From: Anaeramoeba ignava
Lineage: Eukaryota > Metamonada > Anaeramoebidae
Assembly: GCA_028826165.1 (NCBI GenBank)
Contig: JAPDFW010000080.1
Span: 318,399 to 382,398, forward strand
DNA: 64,000 bases
Direction: 5' to 3'
The notes below the pieces were generated by a model. The model saw only the letters and a program-made list of their open reading frames with translations. It was not told the origin of the DNA and did not search any database. Made by a program: the position numbers and the translations under genes. Shown here in pieces: positions 46,926 through 56,711 of this stretch; position 1 is the first letter of the stretch, and every line of letters starts with the position of its first letter.

Positions 46926-49407
46926 TTAGAAATTTTCAAATTGTTTTTCAAATTGTTTTTCTGAAATTTTTCCTTTTTTTAATTTCTTTAAAGCATTTGT
47001 TTCTTTTTCTAATTCTTTCCATTCTTTTTCTCTTTCTTTCATTTTTTGAATAGCTTCTTCTTCTTGTTGTTTTTTTAAATTTTCTATTAATTTCTTTCTT
47101 TTTTTCTTATTAATTTTTTGTTTAATTTTTTTTTCAACAAAAGAGTTGTATTTTTTTTCAAATTTTGGAACATGTTTTGAATTGGAATTTGAAATTTCTT
47201 GTAGTTTTTTAAGTCTTGCTTGTTCTTTTTTAGGATTTTTATATTTAATATCATTAATATTAATATCTAAAGGTTTAAAATCATCAACAGATTTAAATTT
47301 AAATTCTTTCATAATTGGAAGCTATAAAAATTTAATAATAAATATTTAAATAAATTTAATAATAAAATTTAATAATAATTTTTCATTTTGATTACTTGAA
47401 TTAATAGAAATAAATTCGCTAAATTTCCAATATTTAAATTTTTGAATTGAAACACATATTTTAATTTATGTTCTTTATATCCTCTTATAAAAGAAACAAA
47501 TGCTATTTTTCCTTTATCAAATAAATCACGATCTTCAAGAACATTTTGTTTTCCAATTTTCATAATATCACCAGGTGATTGATCAAGAATTTCTTTGCAA
47601 GATAAATTTTCGAAATTTGGATATTCTTTAAATTTTCTATATTTATATTTATATTTTAAATATTTATATTTATTTAAATATTATTTTAATATTTATATTT
47701 ATATTTATAATTATTTATGTTTATATTTATATTTTAAATATTTATATTTATATTTTAATGTTTATATTTTAAATATTTATATTTATATTTATTTAAATAT
47801 TTATATTTATATTTATTTATATTTTAAATATTTATATTTATATTTTAAATATTTATATTTTAAATATTTATATTTTAATATTTATATTTTAAATATTTAT
47901 ATTTTTAAATATTTATATTTATATTTATATTTATATTTTAATATTTATATTTATATTTTAAATATTTATATTTATTTAAATATTTATATTTTAAATATTT
48001 ATATTTATATTTTAAATATTTATATTTATGTTTATATTTATATTTTAAATATTTATATTTATATATTTTAAATATTTATATTTATATATTTTAAATATTT
48101 ATATTAGTTTGATACTTTTCGGGATTGAAATCTTCTAACTTCATTTCTTTAATAGGAACATCACTCATTTCTAAAAAATCAATATAACTATCTTCTTGTT
48201 GACTAAGAAATAAAATAGCACTTCCAAAATTACCAATTCTAGCAGTCCTTCCAACTCGATGAATAAAAGAATTTGGATCTTGAGGAGGATCAAGTTGGAT
48301 AATCCAATCAACATTAGGAATATCAACACCACGACTGGATAAATCTGTTGTTAATAAAGCACCATTCTTACAATCCAGAAAACTTTGATAAGTTTGATTT
48401 CTTTTGTTTTGATTTAATCTTCCATGCAAATTATACAGAAAAAAATCATTTGATTTGGAAAGTGACTGAAAAAAAGGAAATGATTTTAAAATTGCGGCAA
48501 AAAAATCAACTTGAGCACAAGTTAGAAAAAATATAATGAATTTTTTGTTGATATTTTGAAGAAGAAAATGAACTAATTGATTGAGTTTTTGATGATAATC
48601 ACAAATATAATAAAAATTGGATAACGAAGTAGGAATTGATTGATTCTTAGAAATATTATCTGAATTCTCATTCTCTAAGTCTTGATTATTATCATTTTGA
48701 TTATCATTTTGATTATCATTTTGATTATGAACATTTTCCACTTTCACTTTAACATAAACAGGATTTCTCAACCCAGCTTTAATAAGATCATCCAAATCAT
48801 CAGTCATAGTCGCCGAAAACAAACCAGTTCGTCTTTGTTTAGGAAGATAGGAGAGGATGTTTGATATTGAGAGTTGGAAACCAAGATCTAAAAGACGATC
48901 AGCTTCATCTAAAATAAGAATATCTAACGAAGACAATAGAAATTTTTGTTTTTGCGGCGGATTTCTTAAATATTCAAGTAATCTTCCCGGAGTTGCAATG
49001 ATGATATTTGCTTCCATTGTTTCCTTCTCTTGATTTCTTTTCTTCTTGCTTTTTCCTCCAGTTATAAGAGACACAGAAAATTGAGTGAAAAAATTAGTGA
49101 AAATTTTGGTGATTTTAAAAACTTGTCTTGCTAATTCACGAGTGGGAACTATAACAATAGCACCAATTTCATTATTTTGAAACGGTTTTTGTCGACGGTT
49201 CAAAATTTCAAATAGAGGTATTAAATATGCTAATGTCTTTCCTGATCCAGTGCAAGCACCAACTGCTGTATCTTTGTTTTTGATTAAAAGTGGAATTGTT
49301 GCTCTTTGAACTGGTGTCATTTTAGTAAAGCCAAAATGTGCAAGAACTTGTTTAGTTTTTTGATTTAATTGAATTGGAAGAAGATCCCATTCACCAGCTG
49401 TTGCCAT
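46926..49407 (-). CDS. SPB4: SPB4/DDX55 DEAD-box RNA helicase
   Basis: An ATP-dependent RNA helicase of 60S ribosome assembly. Exons 49407-48116, 47636-47396 and 47321-46926 join in phases 2 and 0 to give 642 residues, normal for SPB4. All helicase motifs are visible: ACTGSGKT (51-58), PTRELA, TPGR, DEAD, SAT, TDLSSRGVD and HRVGRTAR. The C-terminal SPB4 domain follows (KIAFVSFIRGYKEHKLKYVF, then LNIGNLANLF) with a Lys/Glu-rich tail. Start chosen at the second Met (MATAGEW), because the four residues before it are unsupported. An Asn-Asp-Gln insertion sits between the RecA lobes. Confidence 0.93.
47638..48113. repeat. (atatttatatttttaa)n intron
   Basis: About 475 bases of TTTATATTTATATTTTAAATA units forming the first SPB4 intron. 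The Tyr-Ile-Leu open frame across it on the plus strand is an artefact. Confidence 0.9.
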
Positions 49408-49786
49408 TATAAAAAACAAAAGAAAAAAATGAAAAAAATGAAAAAAATAAAAATTAAAAAAATGAAAAAAATAAAATTGTTTTTATTTTTGTTTTTGTTT
49501 TTTTTGTTTGGTTTTTAATGTTTGGCTTTGTAAAAAGAAAAATTAAAAAAAAAAATTTTTTAAAAATCAAAAAAAAGAAAAAAAAATAAACTTTGATAAA
49601 AAAAAAACCATTTCTGAATTTTGTTCCAAAAAAAACAGTTAAACAATCCGTGAAAATTAAACATTTCAGAACTGTTTTCTAGCCAAACTGAATCATTCTT
49701 GAATTAAAAATTATGAAAAAGAAAAAAAAAATGAGTAAAATTGAAATTGGTTTTTTTTTTGTTTGTTGTTTTTTTTTTAAATCAAA
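49408..49786. promoter_or_regulatory. SPB4 promoter and spacer to histone H1
   Basis: Adjacent to SPB4 lie three copies of AATGAAAAAAAT (the TTTTTTCATT element on the gene strand). A less AT-rich patch at about 49605-49700 has complementary pieces TTCTGAA/TTCAGAA and AACAGTT/AACTGTT. No protein is encoded. Confidence 0.45.
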
Positions 49787-50602
49787 TTAATCGCTTGAAG
49801 TATCGCTTTTTGACTTTGATTCTTGTTCTGTTTCAGATTTTGACTTTGATTCTTGTTCTGTTTCAGATTTTGATTTTGATTCAGATTCAGATTTTGACTT
49901 TGATTCAGATTCACTTTCTGACTTTGATTCAGATTCACTTTCTGATTTGGCTTTCTTCTTTGATTTTGATTTTGATCTTTTTTTAGTTGATCTTGATCTT
50001 GGTTTTGATTTTGATCTTTTTTTAGTTGATCTTGATCTTCTAACCTTTTTTCTTTTTTTAAGTTTGATTCCTAAAACTTTCAAAACACTTTCAGTAGGAA
50101 TAATAAAATGTTGTTTAACTTGAAGTAAATCTTCATTTTCAACCATTCTTCTAAGTGCCAACTTTTTTTATTTTAAAATTATTTTTAAAAATTAAAATTA
50201 ATAAAAAACGTTAAAAAAAAAATTAATTAAAAAAAAAAATAAATAAAAAACGTTAAAAAAAAAATTTTTTAAAATAAAAAAAAAAAAGCAAAAATTTTTT
50301 AATAAAAAAAATAAAAAATTAAAATTAAAATTAATAAGTCTTACTCTAAGATATGACTTATGATTTTTTCCAACTTTATAGTTATCAGTAATATAAACAC
50401 CAATTGCTTGTCTTGAAGCTCCCTTTCTCCAAGTCCCAACTTTTTTAATTGCTTCCAAAATCATTTTTTTATAAGGAGGATTCTTTGGTGTACTTTTTGA
50501 TCTTTTTCTTGTTGATTTTTTATCGGTTTTTTTTTTCGAACTTGAACGATGTGAATGCTTTTTTGAATGCTTTTTTGAATCTTTTTTTGAACTTCTTGGC
50601 AT
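49787..50602 (-). CDS. Linker histone H1
   Basis: Two exons (50602-50345, 50161-49787) join in phase 0 to give 210 residues. A Lys/Ser-rich N-terminal tail (1-40) is followed by a winged-helix globular domain, PPYKKMILEAIKKVG, ASRQAIGVYI, then LALRRMVENEDLLQVKQHF, split by the intron. The C-terminal tail is unusual. It begins basic (RSRSTKKRSKSK) but then becomes an acidic Ser-Glu repeat (SESESKSE units, ETEQESKSKS twice), whereas H1 tails are normally Lys/Ala/Pro-rich. It acts in chromatin compaction. Confidence 0.85.
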
Positions 50603-51045
50603 TGTGTTTTTGTGTTAAAGATAAATTCAATAACAAAAAAAAAAAAAAATAAAAGTTGATAAAAAAAAAAGACAAAGAAATGAAAAATGAAAAAAAAAAT
50701 TTTGTAACGTTTTTTATTTATTCTTTTTGTTTTTAAAAAAAAAAATAAAATTTAATTTAATTTAAATAGAAAAAGAAAAGAAAAGGAAAGTTTTATTTTA
50801 ATTTAATTTAAATTTTTTTTTATTTTATTTTTTAACGTTTTTTAACGAATTTTTAATTAAAAAAAATAAATAAAATAAAAATAATTTTTTCAAATTATTA
50901 ATCATTTTTATTTAAAATTATTTTTTTTTTCAATTTAAAATAAAATCAATTTCTGTTTAATAAAATTATCTTTCTAATCAAATAAATCAATTTAAAAAAA
51001 ATTAATAAATTAAAAATCCATTATTAAAAATTATTAAAAATCATT
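50603..51045. other. AT-rich intergenic region
   Basis: The spacer between the H1 start codon and the 3' end of the Rac-like gene. GAAATGAAAAATGAAAAAAAA near 50680 resembles the recurrent promoter element of H1. The rest is A/T runs with three AACGTTTT / GTAACGTT motifs. No gene is seen. Confidence 0.5.
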
Positions 51046-51621
51046 TTAAAAAATTAAACATTTCTTTGATTGATTTTTTTTATCAGGATCAATAACAGCT
51101 TTTATAGCTTCATAAACAACTTCTTTCAAATTCTTTTGAGTCAAAGAAGAGCATTCCAAATATTCATAAGCATTAATTTCCTTTGCAAGTTTTTGTGCTG
51201 AATCAAAATCAATAGGAGATAAACCCTTTTGATCCAATTTTTGGATCGTTTGTTCATCTTCTTTTAAATCTAATTTAGTTCCAACAAGAATAAAAGGAAC
51301 ATTTTGAGAAAATTGAATAATTTCAGGAATCCATTTAGTTTTCACACTTTCGAATGAGGAAAGTGAAACCAGTGAAAAAAACACTAAGAAAACATCTGTT
51401 TGTGGATATGCTAATGGGCGGAGTTTATCATATTCTTCTTTTCCAGTTGTGTCCCAAAATCCTATTTGGATTTCTTGATCTTCATAATGAACTATATTTA
51501 CATTTGGTTCATAAACAGTTGGTATATATTCTCCTGGAAATGCATTTGTTTCATATGAAAATATAAATGATGTCTTTCCTACTTGTGAATCTCCAATTAC
51601 AACACATTTAATTGTTTTCAT
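51046..51621 (-). CDS. Atypical Rac/Rho-family GTPase with CaaX box
   Basis: A single exon, 191 residues, the usual Rho length. Motifs match Rac numbering exactly: GDSQVGKT at 10-17, switch I EYIPTVYEPN with Thr35, WDTTGKEEYD at 56-65, GTKLDL for base binding, a Rho insert-like stretch near 123-135, and C-terminal KKCLIF. Rac normally has Gly12 and Gln61; here they are Ser12 and Lys61. Substitutions at either site usually impair GTP hydrolysis, as in atypical Rho proteins (Rnd/RhoH type). Probably constitutively GTP-bound, but untested. The terminal four residues equal those of the Rab-BTB and RCC1-BTB proteins. Confidence 0.88.
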   Translation of the reverse strand: MKTIKCVVIGDSQVGKTSFIFSYETNAFPGEYIPTVYEPNVNIVHYEDQEIQIGFWDTTGKEEYDKLRPLAYPQTDVFLVFFSLVSLSSFESVKTKWIPEIIQFSQNVPFILVGTKLDLKEDEQTIQKLDQKGLSPIDFDSAQKLAKEINAYEYLECSSLTQKNLKEVVYEAIKAVIDPDKKNQSKKCLIF

Positions 51622-51719
51622 TTTGAATATTTTTATTTTTTTTTTAATTAGAAAAAAAATGATTTTTTCATTTTTTTCATTTTTTCATTTTTTTCATTTT
51701 TTTCTTTTCTAATTTAAAA
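51622..51719. promoter_or_regulatory. Divergent promoter (Rac-like / armadillo gene)
   Basis: A 98-base spacer made largely of TTTTTTCATTTTTTTCATTTT repeats ending in TTTCTTTTCTAATTTAAAA before the plus-strand ATG. It is the densest instance of the recurrent element. Confidence 0.5.
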
Positions 51720-54700
51720 ATGCAAACAAGGTCTCAAACAAAAAAAAGAAAAGCAGCACAAAAAAAAAGAAAAAAAAAAAAAGAAAAAAGAAAAAGAAAA
51801 AGAAATTGAAATTGAAAATGAAAATGATAGTGAAAATGATAGTGAAAATGAAAGTGAAAATGATATGGATATTGAACAAAAAAATGAAAAGGGTTTTCCA
51901 TTTACAATACCAAATAGACCACTAAGTTTAAAAGAAAGAGCTTTTTTTGGATATTTTTTATTCAAAGGTTTTTATTATGAAGAAAATAACAAAAAATTTA
52001 ATTGAAAAATTTATTTGAAGAATTTAAAATTAAAAAATTTAAAATTAAAAAATTTAAAATTAAAAAATTTAAAATTAAAAAATTTAAAATTAAAAAATTT
52101 ATTTGAAAAATTTATAATTAAAAAATTTATAATTGGAAAATTTAAAATTAAAAGCAAAAAGAGAGGAATATGAAGATGAATATGGAGATGATTATGAAGA
52201 TTCAGATTCAGATGAATATGAAGATGGTTATGAAGATAAAAACAAAATGCTAAATAAATCCAAAATTCTGGATCAAGGAGGAATTCTAAAAGCAATTCAA
52301 GATCGACTTGAAAAACAAAATTTAAATCAAGAAGATAAATTTGTTGAAGAAACTATTAAATCAATGATGAAATATCCAAATGATGAACAAATTCAACAAA
52401 ATGCTTGTTTTGATCTTGAAAAATTTTTAAGAAATAATCGAAGTATTTTTGTCTTCTTTTTTCTTTCAAAAATTTCAGTTCAATTTTCATTTAATTTTTT
52501 TAAAAAAAAAATCTAAAAAGCTAATCAAATAGAAATTTACGAATTAAACGGATTGGAATTAATGGTAAAAGCAATGGTGAATTTTCCAAAAAATGAGGTT
52601 ATTCAAAATGAAGTTTGTGCAACTTTATGGGGTTATGCAGGATTTAACCAAGGTTAATAAAATATTCAAATAAATATTTAAAATATTAAAAATATTCAAA
52701 ATATTCATAATATTCAAATTATTCAAAATATTCAAAATATTTAAATTATTCAAAATATTTAAATTATTCAAAATATTCAAAATATTCAAAATATTCAAAA
52801 TATTCAAAATATTAAAATTATTATTAATATTTAAATTATTCAAAATATTCATAATATTCAAAATATTCAAAATATTATTAATATTTAAATTATTCAAAAT
52901 ATTATTAATATTCAAAATATTCAAATTATTCAAAATATTCAAAATATTATTCAAAATATTATTCAAAATATTGTTCAAAATATTATTCTAAATTATTCAA
53001 AATATTATTCAAATTATTCAAAATATTCAAAATATTCAAATTATTCAAATTATTATTAATATTTTGATTTTGATTTTGATTTTGATTTTGGATTGGAAAA
53101 AAAAACAAAGAAATGAAAACAAAGATTTTCAAATTTGGAGGAATTGAATTAATTTTTAAAGCAATGAAAAATTATCCAACTAATAGTAAAATTCAAAAAA
53201 ATGTATTAGGAGCTTTAGTAAATCTTGCTGAAGATAAAAGTAAAATAAATTTAAAAAATTCATAAATTAAAAAATATTAAATTTCAAAATAAAAAAGATA
53301 GCAACCTTCGTATAAAAAAATTATCAGGAATTGAATTAACTATTAAAACAATGAATAATTTCCCAAATAACCGACAAATACAAGAACTTGGAGTTTCACT
53401 TTTATCTTTTCTTGTAAATGAATTAGGTAAAAATTTCTCAAAAAGAAAAATTTTCGATTTTTAAAAAATTGATTTTTTTTCAAATCCACAAAAATAAAAA
53501 AAAAGAGAGTCAAAATAAAATAAGAGAATTAAAAGGAGTTGAAGTGGTTCTTAAAGCAATGAATAATTATCCAAATTACGAAATACTTCATGAACATGCT
53601 CTTCCACTTTTAGTTAATACAATAATTATTGAAAGTAAATCAAAATGAATCAATCAAATTTCTTTCTAAAAAAATACCACTTTTTTCATAAATTAATTTT
53701 TTTTCATCAAATTTTATATAAAAGAAAATAAAATTGCAGTAGCAAAATTAGGTTCAATTGAGACAGTTGTCCAAACAATGAATAGATACCCCAAAAATGC
53801 TGTTATTCAATGGAAAGCATCTTGGTTTTTAGGAAGTCTTTCAATTTCTGATAGTAAAAAATCAAAAATTAAATCAAAATTAAATCAAAATCAAAAATCA
53901 AAATCAAAATCAAAATTAAAATCAAAATCAAAATCAAAATCAAAATCAAAATCAAAAATTAAAATAAAAATAAAAATAAAAATAAAAATCAAAAATCAAA
54001 ATCAAAATAAAAATAAAAATCAAAAATCAAAATCAAAATCAAAATTAAAATCAAAATCAAAATCAAAATCAAAATCAAAATCAAAATCAAAATCAAAATC
54101 AAAATTAAAATCAAAATCAAAATCAAAATTAAAATCAAAATCAAAATCAAAATCAAAATCAAAATCAAAATCAAAATCAAAATCAAAATCAAAATTAAAA
54201 TTAAAATCAAAATCAAAATTAAAATCAAAATTAAAAATAAAATAAAAATCAAAAATCAAAATCAAAATCAAAATCAAAATCAAAAATCAAAATCAAAATC
54301 AAAATTAAAATCAAAATCAAAATCAAAATAAAAATCAAAATTAAAATCAAAATCAAAATTAAAATCAAATTCAAATTCAAAATCTAAATAAAAATAAAAA
54401 TAAAAATCAAAATCAAAATCAAAATCAAAAATAAAAATAAAAATTAAAAGAAAGTAAAGAAGCAAAATCAAAATCAAAATCAAAATCAAAATCAAAATCA
54501 AAATCAAAAATAAATCATAAATCTTATTGAATTTTTATTGAATTTTTATTGAATTTTTCAATCAGTCGGAATAACAGATGATATACGCAATTCAAATGGA
54601 ATCAAAGCAATCATTGATGCAATGATGAATTTCCCAAAAGACGAAAATATTCAAGAAATTGGATCACGAGCTTTAGTGACAATGTGCTTAGTAATTACTG

Positions 54701-55420
54701 GTAAATAAATCTAATAAAAATCCAAAATAATTTAAAATTCGGAAAAAAATTAAAGAACTTTTTTGATTTAAAAAAAAAGAAAATAACAAAATTGAAATTG
54801 GAAAACAAAACGGAATCAAAGTATTAATTCAGTTATTAAATAATTTCCCAAATCATAAAAAATTACTCTCAAATGGATGTTGGGTTTTACAAATTCTCAG
54901 TGAGATGAATAAAAGTAAATCAATTAGGAAATAATTTATGAATGAAAAAAAAAAGAATTTAAAATTTATCCATTTTTTTGTATTTTGAATTAAATAGAAA
55001 ACAAAAATGAAATTAGAGAATTAAATGGAATTGAACCAATTATTGAAGCAATGAAAAATTTCTCAGATGACATTCATATTCAAAATAAATGTTGTTGTTG
55101 TTTATCAAATCTCTCTTCTGAAGAACGTAAATTATTTCCAAATCAATCAAAAAATATTTTTTCAATTTTTAAATTATTTTCCAAAAAAAAAAAAAATAAT
55201 TTCTTCTTGAAAAATTTCTTGTTTTTTTCTTTTTTTTTTTTTTTGTTATTTAGCAAATCAAAAACAAATCAAAAAATTAAAAGGAGTTCAATTGATTAAA
55301 AAAGCAATGGATAAATTCCCATATCATCCAATAATTCAAAAAAGTGGAAAAGCTGCATTAAAAAAACTTAATTCAACACAAAATAATCAAAATCAAAAAA
55401 AATCATCCAAAAAAAAATAA
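51720..55420 (+). CDS. Armadillo-repeat protein, one repeat per exon
   Basis: The start is MQTRSQTKKRKAAQ, followed by Lys and Asn/Glu/Ser-rich sequence and the hydrophobic RPLSLKERAFFGYFLF. A poly-A stretch near 51765-51810 appears to shift the frame by one. From 52133 onward, ten related ~43-residue units follow the pattern N-x-I-x-x-L-x-G-I-E-x-I-I-x-A-M-x-N-F-P-x-N-x-x-I-Q. Exons lie at about 52133-52465, 52521-52652, 53111-53239, 53298-53426, 53507-53632, 53728-53852, 54565-54702, 54780-54914, 54998-55128 and 55254-55420. Every intron between them is phase 1. Armadillo arrays are protein-binding solenoids; partner unknown. It ends in a Lys-rich tail. Confidence 0.78.
52010..52150. repeat. 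(aaatttaaaattaaa)n, coding or intronic
   Basis: Fifteen-base AAATTTAAAATTAAA units near the 5' part of the armadillo gene. Probably an unresolved short intron or a low-complexity coding linker. Confidence 0.55.
52655..53060. repeat. (aaaatattca)n intron
   Basis: About 400 bases of AAAATATTCAAATTATTC units in an intron of the armadillo gene. Confidence 0.88.
53855..54520. repeat. (aaaatc)n intron
   Basis: About 660 bases of AAAATC hexamers with AAAATT and AAAATA variants in an intron of the armadillo gene. The hexamer is the same (CAAAAT, rotated) as the one that encodes Gln-Asn tracts elsewhere, here in a non-coding place. Confidence 0.88.
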
Positions 55421-55517
55421 ATCAAAGAGAAATTCAATTTTAATTTTAATTTTGATTTTAATTTTAATTTTTAAATTTTGATTTAAATTTTCTTCGAAAT
55501 AGATTAATCAAATGTTC

Positions 55518-56648
55518 TTAAAAATTAGAAAAAGAAGAAAGAGAATAATAAAGAAAGAAATTTTGATTTCCGGAAGAAACATGATAATTAGAAATATCAT
55601 TAAATCTTAATTTAGGAATTTCAATTTGAATTAAGAATATTTGATTGTCTTCTGTATTTCCAGTTCCTAGTTGATCATATTCATTATCTCCTGATGCAAT
55701 TAATTTTCCATTTGAAGTTAAAATCAAAGTATTGCAGTTTCCAATAGAAAATTCAAGAATATTATCATCATTTTCAAATAAAGATGATTTAATTTCAGTA
55801 AATTCATAAGTATTTGCAGTTTTACCAAGTCCATTAAATTGATAATTTCCAGTTGAATAAAGTTTTCTTTTTGAATTTTCATCTTCAATTAACATCATTG
55901 AATGAAAATTTCCAGTTTGAACATCAATTATTTTACCTTTTGGAATATTTTGAATTTTGGTTAATTTTTGGATTTTTGTTTCTTTTCTTCTTGATTCTCC
56001 TAATCCAAGATTACCATAATTATTCCCTCCACAACAAAATAATTCTTGATTTGAATTTAAAAGAAAAAATGAGTTTGAAGCATTTGATGAGAATATTTTA
56101 GAAACATTTTTCATCATTAAAATTGGTTTTTCTGCTTTTTTAAGTGTTTTAGAATCAAAACCAAGTTGACAAAATCTATTTGAACCAATTCCATAAACAT
56201 TTTGATTTGAAGTTAGTAAATAAACTGAATCATCTCCACAAACAATATCTTGAATTATTCTATCATTTTTATCTTCAATTAATGATGAAATATTGATAAA
56301 TTTTTTTTCGTCATCTGAATCCATATATAATCCTTTTGCAAATACATTTCCTTCTTTTGTTAAAATAGCTAAATTTGTATAACCAACAGTTACTTTTTGA
56401 ATATTTTCAATTTGGATTTTTTGAGGATTTTGATTTGAATCATTCTCTCTTGAATATTCTATTGCTTTTCCATTTTCAAAAAGGAAAATTGTTGCGAAAT
56501 AACTTGTTGAAATTTGTTTAATTTGTTTTTCATTTTCATTTTCATTTTCATTTTCAAATTTAAATTGAATTGGTTTTATTATTTTATTTGGTTCATTTTT
56601 GATAAGTTTTGGTTTTTTATTTCTTCCAAAAAATATAATTTCATTCAT
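55518..56648 (-). CDS. RCC1-only member of the RCC1-BTB family (R5)
   Basis: 376 residues. A complete RCC1 propeller from MNEIIFFGRN to the end of the last blade, with family-typical EN loop and blades (FCCGGNNYGNLGLG, IASGDNEYDQLGTG). Where relatives continue with FSNLEEDLIKLFRRKEF into the first BTB, this copy reads FSNF-stop, then a short degenerate remnant (LFRRK) and no BTBs. A nonsense change plus deletion has therefore removed the BTB-BTB module. It could be a stand-alone propeller or a decaying gene. It is convergent with the armadillo gene. Confidence 0.82.
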   Translation of the reverse strand: MNEIIFFGRNKKPKLIKNEPNKIIKPIQFKFENENENENEKQIKQISTSYFATIFLFENGKAIEYSRENDSNQNPQKIQIENIQKVTVGYTNLAILTKEGNVFAKGLYMDSDDEKKFINISSLIEDKNDRIIQDIVCGDDSVYLLTSNQNVYGIGSNRFCQLGFDSKTLKKAEKPILMMKNVSKIFSSNASNSFFLLNSNQELFCCGGNNYGNLGLGESRRKETKIQKLTKIQNIPKGKIIDVQTGNFHSMMLIEDENSKRKLYSTGNYQFNGLGKTANTYEFTEIKSSLFENDDNILEFSIGNCNTLILTSNGKLIASGDNEYDQLGTGNTEDNQIFLIQIEIPKLRFNDISNYHVSSGNQNFFLYYSLSSFSNF

Positions 56649-56711
56649 TTTTAAAAAAGAAAAAAAATGAAAAAATGAAAAAATGAAAAACGAAATTTTT
56701 GGATTTTGATT

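Noticed and set aside
47595-48071. Tyr-Ile-Leu rich plus-strand open frame
   Set aside because: It is antisense to an SPB4 intron and consists of TTTATA repeats plus some antisense exon.
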